Part shown: positions 33,540-40,470 of the stretch, piece after piece
Numbering within the stretch: position 1 is the stretch's first letter
How the letters are laid out: every line of letters starts with the position of its first letter
Origin: Cellulomonas sp. ACRRI
Lineage (GTDB): Bacteria > Actinomycetota > Actinomycetes > Actinomycetales > Cellulomonadaceae
Length of the DNA stretch: 40,470 bases
Assembly: GCF_022346185.1 (NCBI RefSeq)
Contig: NZ_JAKRMS010000022.1
Location: forward strand, 1 to 40,470
Reading direction: 5' to 3'
Program-made: the position numbers and the translations under genes
The notes under the pieces: generated by a model
The model's database searches: none
Told to the model about the DNA's origin: nothing
Seen by the model: only the letters and a program-made list of their open reading frames with translations

Positions 33540-34540
33540 GCGGCGTCGGAGAAGGCCTGGGCCACCTGCTCGTACAGCGCGGTGTAGGCCTGGATGTCCT
33601 CGGTCAGGTAGAAGTCCGGGTCGAGGTAGATCACCTGGTCCTGCGCGACGGCGGTGACGCCCTGCAGCGCCTCGGAGCCGCCGATGAGCTCGGCCGCCGG
33701 GCGGTACTCGCCCTCGCCGACGCCCGCGCCGTCGCGGTCGAGCACGATGATCCAGTCCGGGTTCGCGGCGGCGATCGCCTCGACGCTGATGTCGTCGCCG
33801 TGCGACGTGTCCTCGGCCGCCTGCTCGATGGCGGGCCGCAGGCCGAGCGTCGGGAACAGGGTGCCGATGCTGCGGCCGGTGACCGGCGCGCTGTAGGAGA
33901 TCTCGCCGCCCGAGGTGATCAGGCCGACGACGGTGCTCTCGCCGTCGTACGCCGCCGCGGCGTCCGCGATCGCCTGCTCGTAGTCCGCGACGATCTGCGC
34001 GGCCTCGTCCTCGCGGTCGAAGATGCGGCCGAGCGCCTCGACCTGGCGGACGAGCTCGTCGGACTGCTCCTCGCCGTCGCGCGGGTGCAGCTCGATCACG
34101 ACCGCGTCCGGGTTCTGGGCCACGATGTCGTCGTAGCTGTCGGAGAACCGGTAGCCGCCGATGATCAGGTCCGGCTCCGCCGCGACGACCGACTCCAGGT
34201 CCGGCTCCCGGTGCGTGCCGACGTCCAGCACCGAGTCGTCCTCGGTGTACTCGGGCCACAGGCCGTCGCCCATGATGCCCTTGGGCGCGGCGACCAGCGG
34301 GACGTCCCAGGCCGACAGCGTCTCGAACACGTGGTTGTCGAGCGCGACGACGCGCTCCGGGTTCACGGGGACCTCGACGCTGCCGTGGTTGTCCTCGATC
34401 GTGACCGTCGTCGGCGTCGCGGTGGTCTCGGCCGCGTCGGTGCCGGCGTCGGCGGTGCCGCCGCACGCCGCGAGGGCGAGGGCGAGCGGTGCGGCCGTCA
34501 GGACGGCGGCGAACCGGCGTGCGGGGGTGCGCGTGGGCAT
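33536..34540 (-). CDS. Iron-siderophore substrate-binding lipoprotein (FecB/CeuA-like)
   Basis: Surface-anchored binding protein of 334 aa, the first gene of the operon. Lipobox LAAC with the acylated Cys at 26. The mature protein has the two-lobe FecB fold: VPVNPERVVALDNHVFETLSAW, PDLESVVAAEPDLIIGG, LGRIFDREDEAAQIVADY, and the C-lobe end ALQGVTAVAQDQVIYLDPDFYL. It captures ferric-siderophore and hands it to the two permeases. A DtxR/IdeR-type box overlaps its promoter, so iron should repress it. The siderophore cannot be told from sequence. Confidence 0.94.
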   Translation of the reverse strand: MPTRTPARRFAAVLTAAPLALALAACGGTADAGTDAAETTATPTTVTIEDNHGSVEVPVNPERVVALDNHVFETLSAWDVPLVAAPKGIMGDGLWPEYTEDDSVLDVGTHREPDLESVVAAEPDLIIGGYRFSDSYDDIVAQNPDAVVIELHPRDGEEQSDELVRQVEALGRIFDREDEAAQIVADYEQAIADAAAAYDGESTVVGLITSGGEISYSAPVTGRSIGTLFPTLGLRPAIEQAAEDTSHGDDISVEAIAAANPDWIIVLDRDGAGVGEGEYRPAAELIGGSEALQGVTAVAQDQVIYLDPDFYLTEDIQAYTALYEQVAQAFSDAA

Positions 34541-34584
34541 GGGTGTGGCTCCAGGGAGTCGGTGACAGGGACCAGCGGCCGAAG

Positions 34585-34603
34585 TAAGGGCAACCTATCC
34601 TTA
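34585..34603. promoter_or_regulatory. DtxR/IdeR-type iron box
   Basis: TAAGGGCAACCTATCCTTA, a 19-bp dyad with TAAGG/CCTTA ends, fits the DtxR/IdeR consensus TWAGGTTAGSCTWACCTWA. It overlaps the -10 box of the siderophore operon promoter (-35 TTGACG at 34622-34617, -10 TAGGTT at 34597-34592, 19-base spacer). Confidence 0.75.
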
Positions 34604-34644
34604 CTAGCGCCTGTCGCGTCAACCTCGTCCGGGGCCGGCGCCGG

Positions 34645-37011
34645 TCACTGCCGCGCCATCGCCACCCGCATCCGCTCCTCCGCGCTCACGACGTGGTCGG
34701 CGTCCAGCGGCCCGACGTCCAGCTGCACCCAGTGGATCCGCCCGGTGAACCGGCTGGTGGCGGTGGTGTAGCCGGAGCCGACCGGCGTGCCGGTGTCGCG
34801 GCCGACGTCGGTCGTCTCGTCCGCCGAGAACACCAGCGGCTGCGTGGCCTCCACCCGGCCGGCGCCGACCGGCGCCCCGTCGACGTACAGGGTGACGTCG
34901 CCGCCGCGCCCCGGGCCGCCGCCGTCGTACGCGAGCTCGACCCGGAGCTGGTGCAGCCCCTCGGGGGCCGGGGAGCCGGCCGTGACGACGAACTCCCGGA
35001 GGCCGAGCACGTTGTAGACGAACGCGAGCCGGCCGTCGGCGCAGTACGCGGCCCAGCCGCCGAACCTGCCGCCCTGCGCGATGAGCACGCCGCGGGCGCC
35101 GCCGGCCGGGACGTCGACCTCGGCGGTCACGGCGAACGACCGGTTCTTGATCGACACGACGCTGTTCTCAGACAGGCGGCCCATCCCCGGGTAGAAGAGC
35201 TGGGTGTCCCCGCGCACGAGGGTCGGTCGGCCCGCCGCGGCCGGGTCGAGGCGCTCGGACGTGCGGTCGTCCAGGGGCAGCACGCGGTGCCGGACGGCCT
35301 CGATCAGCCAGAGCCGCTGCAGCCGGGCGAGGAGGTCCGGGCGCTCGGCCGCCAGGTCGTGGGCCTGGCTGAAGTCGCTCCGGCCGTCGTAGAGCTCCCA
35401 CACGTCCTCGTCGAACGGCGGGAGCGTGCCGCCGACCATGACCCACGGGGTGCGGTGCTTCGTGACGGCGCTCCAGCCCCGGTGGTAGATCCCGCGGTTG
35501 CCGAACATCTCGAAGTACTGCAGGTCGTGCCGCTCGGGGGCCGTGGCCTCGCCGAAGGCGTACAGCATCGACGTGCCCTCGATCGGGGCCTGCTGGACGC
35601 CGTCGACCGAGACGGGCTCGGGGAGCCCCGCCGCCTCCAGGATCGTCGGCGCGATGTCGACCACGTGCGTGAACTGCGACCGCAGCCCGCCGGGCTCGGC
35701 GATGCCGGCGGGCCAGTGCACGACCGTCCCGTTGCGGGTGCCGCCCCAGTGCGACGCCACCTGCTTCGTCCACTGGTACGGGGTGTCCATCGCCCACGCC
35801 CAGCCCACCGCGTAGTGGTTGTACGAGCTGGGGGAGCCGAGCTCGGCCATCCGGCTGCGCAGGAACTCCGGCGTCTCGAGCGCGGCCATCCCGTTGAAGT
35901 TGGCCATCTCGTTGAACGCGCCGTTGACCGTGCCCTCCGCCGACGCGCCGTTGTCGCCGAGGATGTAGTAGACGATCGTCCGGTCCAGCTCGCCCAGCTC
36001 CTCGAGGGTGTCGACGAGCCGCCCCACCTGGGCGTCGGTGTGCTCGAGGAACCCCGCGTAGGTCTCCATCTGCCGGGCCAGCACGGGCTTGAGGTCCTCC
36101 GGCATCGCGTCCCAGGCCGGGATCTCCTCGTGCCGGGGCGTCAGCTCGGCGTCCGGCGGGACCACGCCGAGCTCGACCTGGCGCGCGAAGGTCCGCTCCC
36201 GCTGGACGTCCCAGCCGTCGTCGAACTGGCCGGCGTACCGGTCGATCCAGGCGGCGTCGACGTGGTGCGGGGCGTGGGTGGCGCCCGGGGCGAAGTAGAC
36301 GAAGAACGGCCGGTCCGGCGTGAGGGCGCGCTGCATGCGCATCCACGCGGTCGCGCGGTCGGCGAGGTCCTCGGTGAGGTGGTAGCCCTCCTCGGGCGTC
36401 GCCGGCGGCTCGACAGGCGTCGTGCCCTCGTACAGCGCCGGGTCCCACTGGTTGTTCTCGCCGCCGATGAAGCCGTAGAACGTCTCGAACCCGCCGCCGC
36501 CCGTCGGCCAGGCGTCGAACGGCCCGACCGGCGACGTCTGCCACACCGGCACCTCGTGGCACTTGCCGAACTGCGCCGTCGCGTAGCCGTTCAGCCGCAG
36601 GGTCTTCGCGAGCGGGGCCATCGTGTTGGGGCGCAGGGACGAGTTGCCGGGCGCGGACGTCGCCGTCTCCGTGATGCTGCCCATCCCGACCGAGTGGTGG
36701 TTGCGGCCCGTCAGCAGAGCCTGCCGCGTCGGCGCGCAGAGCGCGGTGGTGTGGAACCGGTTGAACCGCAGCCCGCCGGCGGCGAGCCGGTCGGCCGTCG
36801 GGGTCCGGCACGGGCCGCCGAACGTGCTGGGCGCGCCGAAGCCGACGTCGTCCAGCAGCACCACGAGCACGTTCGGCGCGCCCTCCGGCGGCAGCAGCGG
36901 CTCGATGGGCGGGAACGCCGTCTCGGGGTCCTTGGCGTCGTAGGTGACGAGCCCCGTCGGCACCCGGTCCGGGATCGGCAGGATCGTGCGGGCGTGCGTG
37001 TCGGGGCGCAT
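34645..37011 (-). CDS. Type I (formylglycine) arylsulfatase with C-terminal lectin-like domain
   Basis: Sulfatase of 788 aa that hydrolyses sulfate esters. The modification site is CAPTR (C92), the CxPxR motif whose Cys becomes formylglycine. Metal ligands: D54 and D55 in VVLLDDVGFG, DN in ILGDNGASAEG. Other motifs: LLTGRNHHSVGM and FFVYFAPGATHAPHH. Residues about 560-788 form a concanavalin/LamG-like beta-sandwich (FAVTAEVDVPAGG, VTLYVDGAPVG). There is no signal peptide, so it is probably cytoplasmic, like Pseudomonas PAS. ATG at 37011 has GGAG upstream. Its activating enzyme (FGE) is encoded 104 bases upstream on the same strand. Confidence 0.94.
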   Translation of the reverse strand: MRPDTHARTILPIPDRVPTGLVTYDAKDPETAFPPIEPLLPPEGAPNVLVVLLDDVGFGAPSTFGGPCRTPTADRLAAGGLRFNRFHTTALCAPTRQALLTGRNHHSVGMGSITETATSAPGNSSLRPNTMAPLAKTLRLNGYATAQFGKCHEVPVWQTSPVGPFDAWPTGGGGFETFYGFIGGENNQWDPALYEGTTPVEPPATPEEGYHLTEDLADRATAWMRMQRALTPDRPFFVYFAPGATHAPHHVDAAWIDRYAGQFDDGWDVQRERTFARQVELGVVPPDAELTPRHEEIPAWDAMPEDLKPVLARQMETYAGFLEHTDAQVGRLVDTLEELGELDRTIVYYILGDNGASAEGTVNGAFNEMANFNGMAALETPEFLRSRMAELGSPSSYNHYAVGWAWAMDTPYQWTKQVASHWGGTRNGTVVHWPAGIAEPGGLRSQFTHVVDIAPTILEAAGLPEPVSVDGVQQAPIEGTSMLYAFGEATAPERHDLQYFEMFGNRGIYHRGWSAVTKHRTPWVMVGGTLPPFDEDVWELYDGRSDFSQAHDLAAERPDLLARLQRLWLIEAVRHRVLPLDDRTSERLDPAAAGRPTLVRGDTQLFYPGMGRLSENSVVSIKNRSFAVTAEVDVPAGGARGVLIAQGGRFGGWAAYCADGRLAFVYNVLGLREFVVTAGSPAPEGLHQLRVELAYDGGGPGRGGDVTLYVDGAPVGAGRVEATQPLVFSADETTDVGRDTGTPVGSGYTTATSRFTGRIHWVQLDVGPLDADHVVSAEERMRVAMARQ

Positions 37012-37115
37012 GGCGGGTCTCCAACGGGTCGGGGCACGTGCCTCGCACGCTACGGAGGCCGGGTGCGGGGTCGCCTCACCCGCGACGGGCGTCCCGGCGA
37101 CCACCGGTCGCGGCG

Positions 37116-38090
37116 TCAGGCGTCCGCGGCGCACCGGAACCCGACGTTCCCGGCGGCCGAGTCCGGTGTGCTCGAGCTGCGGGCGTCGACGCGGTACCGG
37201 AAGCAGTACGACGCGTGGCACAGGTACGACCCCCCGCGCAGCACGCGCCGGTCACCGCGCGCGGGACCTCGCGGGTCGGTGCGCGGGCCGGCGCGGTAGG
37301 TGTCCGCGGCGAACCAGTCGCCGCACCACTCCCACACGTTGCCGGTGGTCCCGGACAGCCCGAAGCCGTTCGGCGGGTAGGCGTCGACCGGCGCCGTGCC
37401 GGCGTAGCCGTCCTCGGCGGTGTCGCGCGCGGGGAAGTCGCCCTGCCAGACGTTCATCCGGTGCCGGCCGCCCGGTTCGCGCTCGGCGCCCCACGGGTAG
37501 TGCACGCCGGTCAGGCCGCCGCGCGCCGCGTACTCCCACTCCGCCTCCGTGGGCAGGCGCCCGCCCGCCCACGCGGCGAACCGCGCCGCGTCGTCCCAGG
37601 TCACGTGCACGACGGGGTGGTCGGCGATCCCGTCCAGGTCCGAGCGGGGCCCGCGCGGGTGCCGCCAGTCGGCTCCCTCGACCTGCCGCCACCACGGCGC
37701 CCCGACCACGCCGCGCGTCGGCGGGAAGTCGTCGGGGAGCAGGCCCGCGAACACGAACGACCACCCGTCGCGCTCGGCCTGCGTCACGTGGCCGGTCGCG
37801 GCGGCGAACGCGGCGAACCGCGCGTTCGTCACCGCGGTGGCGTCGATCCGGAACGGGGCCAGGCGGACGCGGTGCGCCGGGCCCTCGCCGTCCTCCGGGT
37901 AGCCGTCGGGACCGTCGTGGCCCATGACGAACTCGCCGCCGGGGAGGGCGAGGAGGTCGGCGGCGGTGCCGGGGGTGCGGGCGGCCGCGGGGCCGGGTGC
38001 CGACGACGCGTCGCCGGTGGTGCGCGGTGCGGGGCCGGGGGCGCAGCAGGCATGCGGGTGCTCGTGGCCGGGGTGCGGGTGCGCGGTCAT
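37116..38090 (-). CDS. Formylglycine-generating enzyme (sulfatase-modifying factor)
   Basis: Copper-dependent oxidase of 324 aa that turns the sulfatase CxPxR cysteine into formylglycine. FGE-sulfatase domain (about 45-322): LPGGEFVMGHDG, DATAVTNARFAAFAAATGH, HPVVHVTWDDAARFAAWAG, RLPTEAEWEYAARGG, GNVWEWCGDWF. The catalytic Cys pair is C291 and C296 (LCHASYCFRYRV), the spacing of the known enzymes. The N-terminus is unusual: a His/Cys-rich stretch (several HP repeats, then ACC) that could bind copper. It is upstream of the sulfatase gene on the same strand, a classic pair. ATG at 38090 follows TGGGAT by 6 bases, a possible leaderless promoter. Confidence 0.95.
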   Translation of the reverse strand: MTAHPHPGHEHPHACCAPGPAPRTTGDASSAPGPAAARTPGTAADLLALPGGEFVMGHDGPDGYPEDGEGPAHRVRLAPFRIDATAVTNARFAAFAAATGHVTQAERDGWSFVFAGLLPDDFPPTRGVVGAPWWRQVEGADWRHPRGPRSDLDGIADHPVVHVTWDDAARFAAWAGGRLPTEAEWEYAARGGLTGVHYPWGAEREPGGRHRMNVWQGDFPARDTAEDGYAGTAPVDAYPPNGFGLSGTTGNVWEWCGDWFAADTYRAGPRTDPRGPARGDRRVLRGGSYLCHASYCFRYRVDARSSSTPDSAAGNVGFRCAADA

Positions 38091-38162
38091 GCGCCGATCC
38101 CACCGCGCGGGCGCGTGACCGGGCGTCGCCCGGCCGGGGTGAGGCACGGTCCGGGTCCTCCG

Positions 38163-38168
38163 TAGGCT
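38163..38168 (+). promoter_or_regulatory. -10 box of the DUF429 gene (leaderless)
   Basis: TAGGCT, 7 bases before the GTG at 38176, the canonical leaderless spacing. Confidence 0.55.
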
Positions 38169-38175
38169 CGGGCGC

Positions 38176-38949
38176 GTGACGACCACCGCGCTGCACGTCG
38201 GCCTCGACCTCGCGTGGTCCACCGGCGTCACCGGTCTCGCGGTCGTCGACGACGCCGGCCGCCTGCTCGACTCGGGGTCGTGCCGCACCGACGACGAGAT
38301 CGCGGCGTGGCTGGGCCGCCTCGACGGCACGGTCGCGGTGGTCGGCGTCGACGCCCCGCTGGTCGTGCCGAACGCGACCGGGCAGCGCGAGGCGGAGCGG
38401 GCGATCGGGCGCGCGTTCGGCGCCTACGGCGCGTCGGCGCACACGGCCAACCGGGGCACCTCCGGGGGAGCGGACCCGCGCGCGTGGCGGCTGGCCGAGC
38501 GGTTCGGCTGGGCGGTCGACCCGGCGACCCCGGTGGGCGGCGCGGGCCGCACGGTCTGCCTCGAGGTGTACCCGCACCCCGCGCTGGTCGCCCTGTTCGG
38601 GCTGCCGTACCGGCTGGACTACAAGAGGGGTCCGCGAGAGCGGCGGCGGGCCGGGTTCGCGGCGCTCGTCGGGCACCTGGAGTCGGTGCCGGGGCTGCGG
38701 GTGGGCGACAGCCCGCGGTGGGCGCACCTGCGCGCGGTGGTCGCGGACCCGGGGCCGGGCGACCTCGACCGGGTGGAGGACGAGCTCGACGCGGTGCTGT
38801 GCGCGCACCTGGCCTGGCTGTGGCACCACCGGCCCGGGGCGCTCGTCGTCTACGGGTCCGCGGACGCGGGGTACGTCGTCGCCCCGCCGCCGCCCACGCA
38901 CGCCGCCGTCCGGCCGCCGCGTCCGCCGCGGGCGGGTGCGCGGCGATGA
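38176..38949 (+). CDS. DUF429 family protein
   Basis: Predicted 257-aa cytoplasmic protein of the DUF429 family, an RNase H-like fold whose function is not established. Family motifs: VGLDLAWSTGVTGLAVVD (acidic strand), VGVDAPLVVPNATGQREAER, CLEVYPHPALVALFGLPYRLDYKRG, and a late DEL(D) in RVEDELDAVLCAHLAWLW with GYVVAPP. The last 20 residues are Pro/Arg-rich and overlap the convergent oxidoreductase frame. GTG at 38176 fits a leaderless start. It is divergent from FGE; no link in function is evident. Confidence 0.87.
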   Translation: MTTTALHVGLDLAWSTGVTGLAVVDDAGRLLDSGSCRTDDEIAAWLGRLDGTVAVVGVDAPLVVPNATGQREAERAIGRAFGAYGASAHTANRGTSGGADPRAWRLAERFGWAVDPATPVGGAGRTVCLEVYPHPALVALFGLPYRLDYKRGPRERRRAGFAALVGHLESVPGLRVGDSPRWAHLRAVVADPGPGDLDRVEDELDAVLCAHLAWLWHHRPGALVVYGSADAGYVVAPPPPTHAAVRPPRPPRAGARR

Positions 38950-40349
38950 CGCCCGCGCCCCGTCCGCGGGGCGAGGTCACCCGCCGGCGGCACGTTCTGG
39001 TTCCGCCGGAACAGGTTGCCGGGGTCGTACGCCGCCTTGACGGCCGCCAGCCGGTCCCACGTCGCGCCCGGGTACGCCGCGCGCACCCGCTCCGGTCCCT
39101 CGTCGCCGAGGAAGTTCACGTACGCGCCCGCGTCGCCCTGGTCGAGCAGCGCGACCGTGTCCTCGACCCACGCGGTGCGGGCCGCCCGGTCCTGCGGACC
39201 CGTCACGAACGCCGCGACGTTCCCCATGAGCCGGCTCGACCGGTGCGCGAACGCGGTGGCGTCCGCCGGCACCCGCCCGATCGCCCCGCCGAGCGCCCGC
39301 AGCTGGACGACCCGCATCCCGTCGAGCTGCCCGAGCCGCTCGACGACGGCCTCGGCCAGCGGCAGGTCGACGTCGTCCAGCAGCAGCGTGCGGGCCACGG
39401 CGGTCGGGTGGTACTCCGGGTCGCCGGGCGGGAACAGCTCGGGGTAGGCGACCGGGCGGACCAGGTCGGCGATCGGCTCGGCGAGCGCGCGGACCGGCGC
39501 GAGCGCGGCGTCGGCGCCCTCCGCGGGTCCGGACCAGCAGACCAGCGCCATCACCGACAGCACGCCGTGCCGCTCCGCGGGCACGAACGGCAGCGGCGGG
39601 CACGGCATCACGTTCACGATCGCGGTGAGCGCGTCGGGACCGTCCCGCAGCGCCGCGACGAACCCGGCGAGCACCGCCGGCGTCGCGGGCAGCAGCAGCA
39701 TCCCGCCGGTCACGCCGTCGAGCGGGTGCAGCCGGAACCGCAGCCGGGTCACGACCCCGAAGTTCCCGCCACCCCCGCGCAGCGCCCAGAACAGGTCGGG
39801 GTGCTGGTCGGCGTCCGCGCGCACCACCCGGCCGTCCGCGAGCACCACGTCGGCGGCCAGCAGGTTGTCCACCGTGAGGCCGTGCGACCGGGACAGGAAG
39901 CCGACCCCGCCGCCCAGGGTGATGCCCGAGACGCCGACCGAGCCCGTGTCGCCGAACCCGACCGCGAGCCCGTGCGCCGCCGTGGCGGCCGTGGTCTCGC
40001 CGGCGGTCGCGCCGGCCTGGACCCACGCCGTGCGGTCCCCGGGGTCCACGTCGACGGCGCGCATGTCGCGCAGGTCGATCACCAGGCCGTCGTCGACCGT
40101 GCCGTGCCCCGCACCGCTGTGCCCGCCGCTGCGCACCGCGAGCGGCAGGCCGGTGTCCCGGGCGAACGCGACCGCCGCGGCCACGTCCGCGTCGTCGTGC
40201 GGTCGGGCGATCACCGCGGGGCGCGGGTCGACGCCGCCGAGGACGACCACCCGGAGGGCGTCGTAGTCCGGGTCGCCCGGCTCCACGACGCGGCCCGAGA
40301 ACCGGGCGCGCAGGCCGTCGACGTCCTGGGTGCTCACCGATGCGGTCAT
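38850..40349 (-). CDS. FAD-binding oxidoreductase (berberine-bridge-enzyme-like)
   Basis: Flavin-dependent oxidase or dehydrogenase of 499 aa. PCMH-type FAD domain (about 35-205): IARPHDDADVAAAVAFARD, AVRSGGHSGAGH with H77, the residue that binds FAD covalently in this family, and GVSGITLGGGVGFLSRSHGL. The second, cysteinyl link of BBE proteins appears absent (Gly/Ser in its place). C-terminal BBE motif DPGNLFRRNQNVPPA. The domain should end there, but the frame runs 40 more residues antisense into the DUF429 gene. A TGA one frame away (38977-38979) would end the protein two residues after that motif, hinting at a one-base deletion. ATG at 40349 has AAGGAG upstream. Confidence 0.9.
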   Translation of the reverse strand: MTASVSTQDVDGLRARFSGRVVEPGDPDYDALRVVVLGGVDPRPAVIARPHDDADVAAAVAFARDTGLPLAVRSGGHSGAGHGTVDDGLVIDLRDMRAVDVDPGDRTAWVQAGATAGETTAATAAHGLAVGFGDTGSVGVSGITLGGGVGFLSRSHGLTVDNLLAADVVLADGRVVRADADQHPDLFWALRGGGGNFGVVTRLRFRLHPLDGVTGGMLLLPATPAVLAGFVAALRDGPDALTAIVNVMPCPPLPFVPAERHGVLSVMALVCWSGPAEGADAALAPVRALAEPIADLVRPVAYPELFPPGDPEYHPTAVARTLLLDDVDLPLAEAVVERLGQLDGMRVVQLRALGGAIGRVPADATAFAHRSSRLMGNVAAFVTGPQDRAARTAWVEDTVALLDQGDAGAYVNFLGDEGPERVRAAYPGATWDRLAAVKAAYDPGNLFRRNQNVPPAGDLAPRTGRGRHRRAPARGGRGGRTAACVGGGGATTYPASADP

Positions 40350-40470
40350 GCGGGCGCTCCTTCGCGCTGCGGCTGGTGCGGCGGCGGGGACGCCTCCCAG
40401 CGTTCTCCTGGTCGTGGTGCGGCAGCAAGGGGTTTGCCGGGGCGGATCGGGGCCGGGGTCTGCCGCGCGG

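Noticed and set aside
40350..40470. Gene at the right edge
   Set aside because: The 121 bases hold only the ribosome site and upstream region of the FAD oxidoreductase; no coding signal or clear promoter was found.

Overview
This window is one continuous piece of a very GC-rich actinobacterial chromosome, most likely from Cellulomonas or a close relative in Cellulomonadaceae. The grounds are strong G/C bias at third codon positions, many GTG starts, many leaderless promoters (TAnnnT 6-8 bases before the start codon), the block prfB-ftsE-ftsX-M23 hydrolase-smpB, a tmRNA whose tag reads ADNKRTDFALAA, and a secreted PL9 pectate lyase with a C-terminal LAATG sortase signal. The genus is an inference. 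I see no insertion sequence, phage, CRISPR array, tRNA or rRNA gene. No gap between genes exceeds 300 bases.

Layout. 1-918: an ABC ATPase cut by the window edge. 1034-2925: a two-component system (response regulator, then kinase). 3113-5496: two overlapping CNNM/CorC-type membrane proteins behind a short leader. 5499-5616: a probable ydaO-type (c-di-AMP) riboswitch ahead of a D,D-carboxypeptidase-like peptidase (5750-6607). 6698-6773: two direct plus two inverted copies of a 15-mer. 6823-10346: an aldose-1-epimerase-like protein, a small membrane protein and a secreted SGNH esterase with a PKD domain that carries a one-base frameshift. 10547-15395: translation and division genes prfB, ftsE, ftsX, an M23 hydrolase and smpB. 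15482-22553: housekeeping genes (DUF255 thioredoxin-fold protein, two alpha/beta hydrolases, NDH-2, a LigC-like DNA ligase, a histidine phosphatase). 22616-25327: an ABC-2 exporter divergent from a TetR regulator, with three TACC-N4-GGTA operators between them. 25361-26467: a DUF6328 membrane protein and ssrA (tmRNA). 26518-27955: a MarR/glyoxalase divergent pair with mirror-image operators. 27434-27865: a membrane-anchored PemK/MazF-like protein that lies antisense to the glyoxalase reading-frame tail. 28036-30675: the PL9 lyase. 30735-34540: a complete iron-siderophore ABC importer behind a DtxR/IdeR-type iron box. 34645-38090: a type I sulfatase and its formylglycine-generating enzyme. 38176-40349: a DUF429 protein and a BBE-like FAD oxidoreductase, convergent and overlapping.

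How the parts fit. FtsE/FtsX and the coiled-coil M23 protein form a division-linked peptidoglycan hydrolysis module. SmpB and tmRNA are trans-translation partners but sit about 10.7 kb apart here. FGE activates the adjacent sulfatase by converting its Cys92 to formylglycine. The SBP, two permeases and ATPase form one iron-uptake operon in which each gene overlaps the next. The most interesting unexplained or less usual signals are the riboswitch candidate, the triple TetR operators with a long N-terminal extension on the regulator, the mirrored MarR operators that overlap both start codons, the membrane PemK, the cell-wall anchor on the PL9 lyase, and signs of one-base indels (SGNH gene, possibly the FAD oxidoreductase tail). 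I did not see a clearly new multi-gene system.
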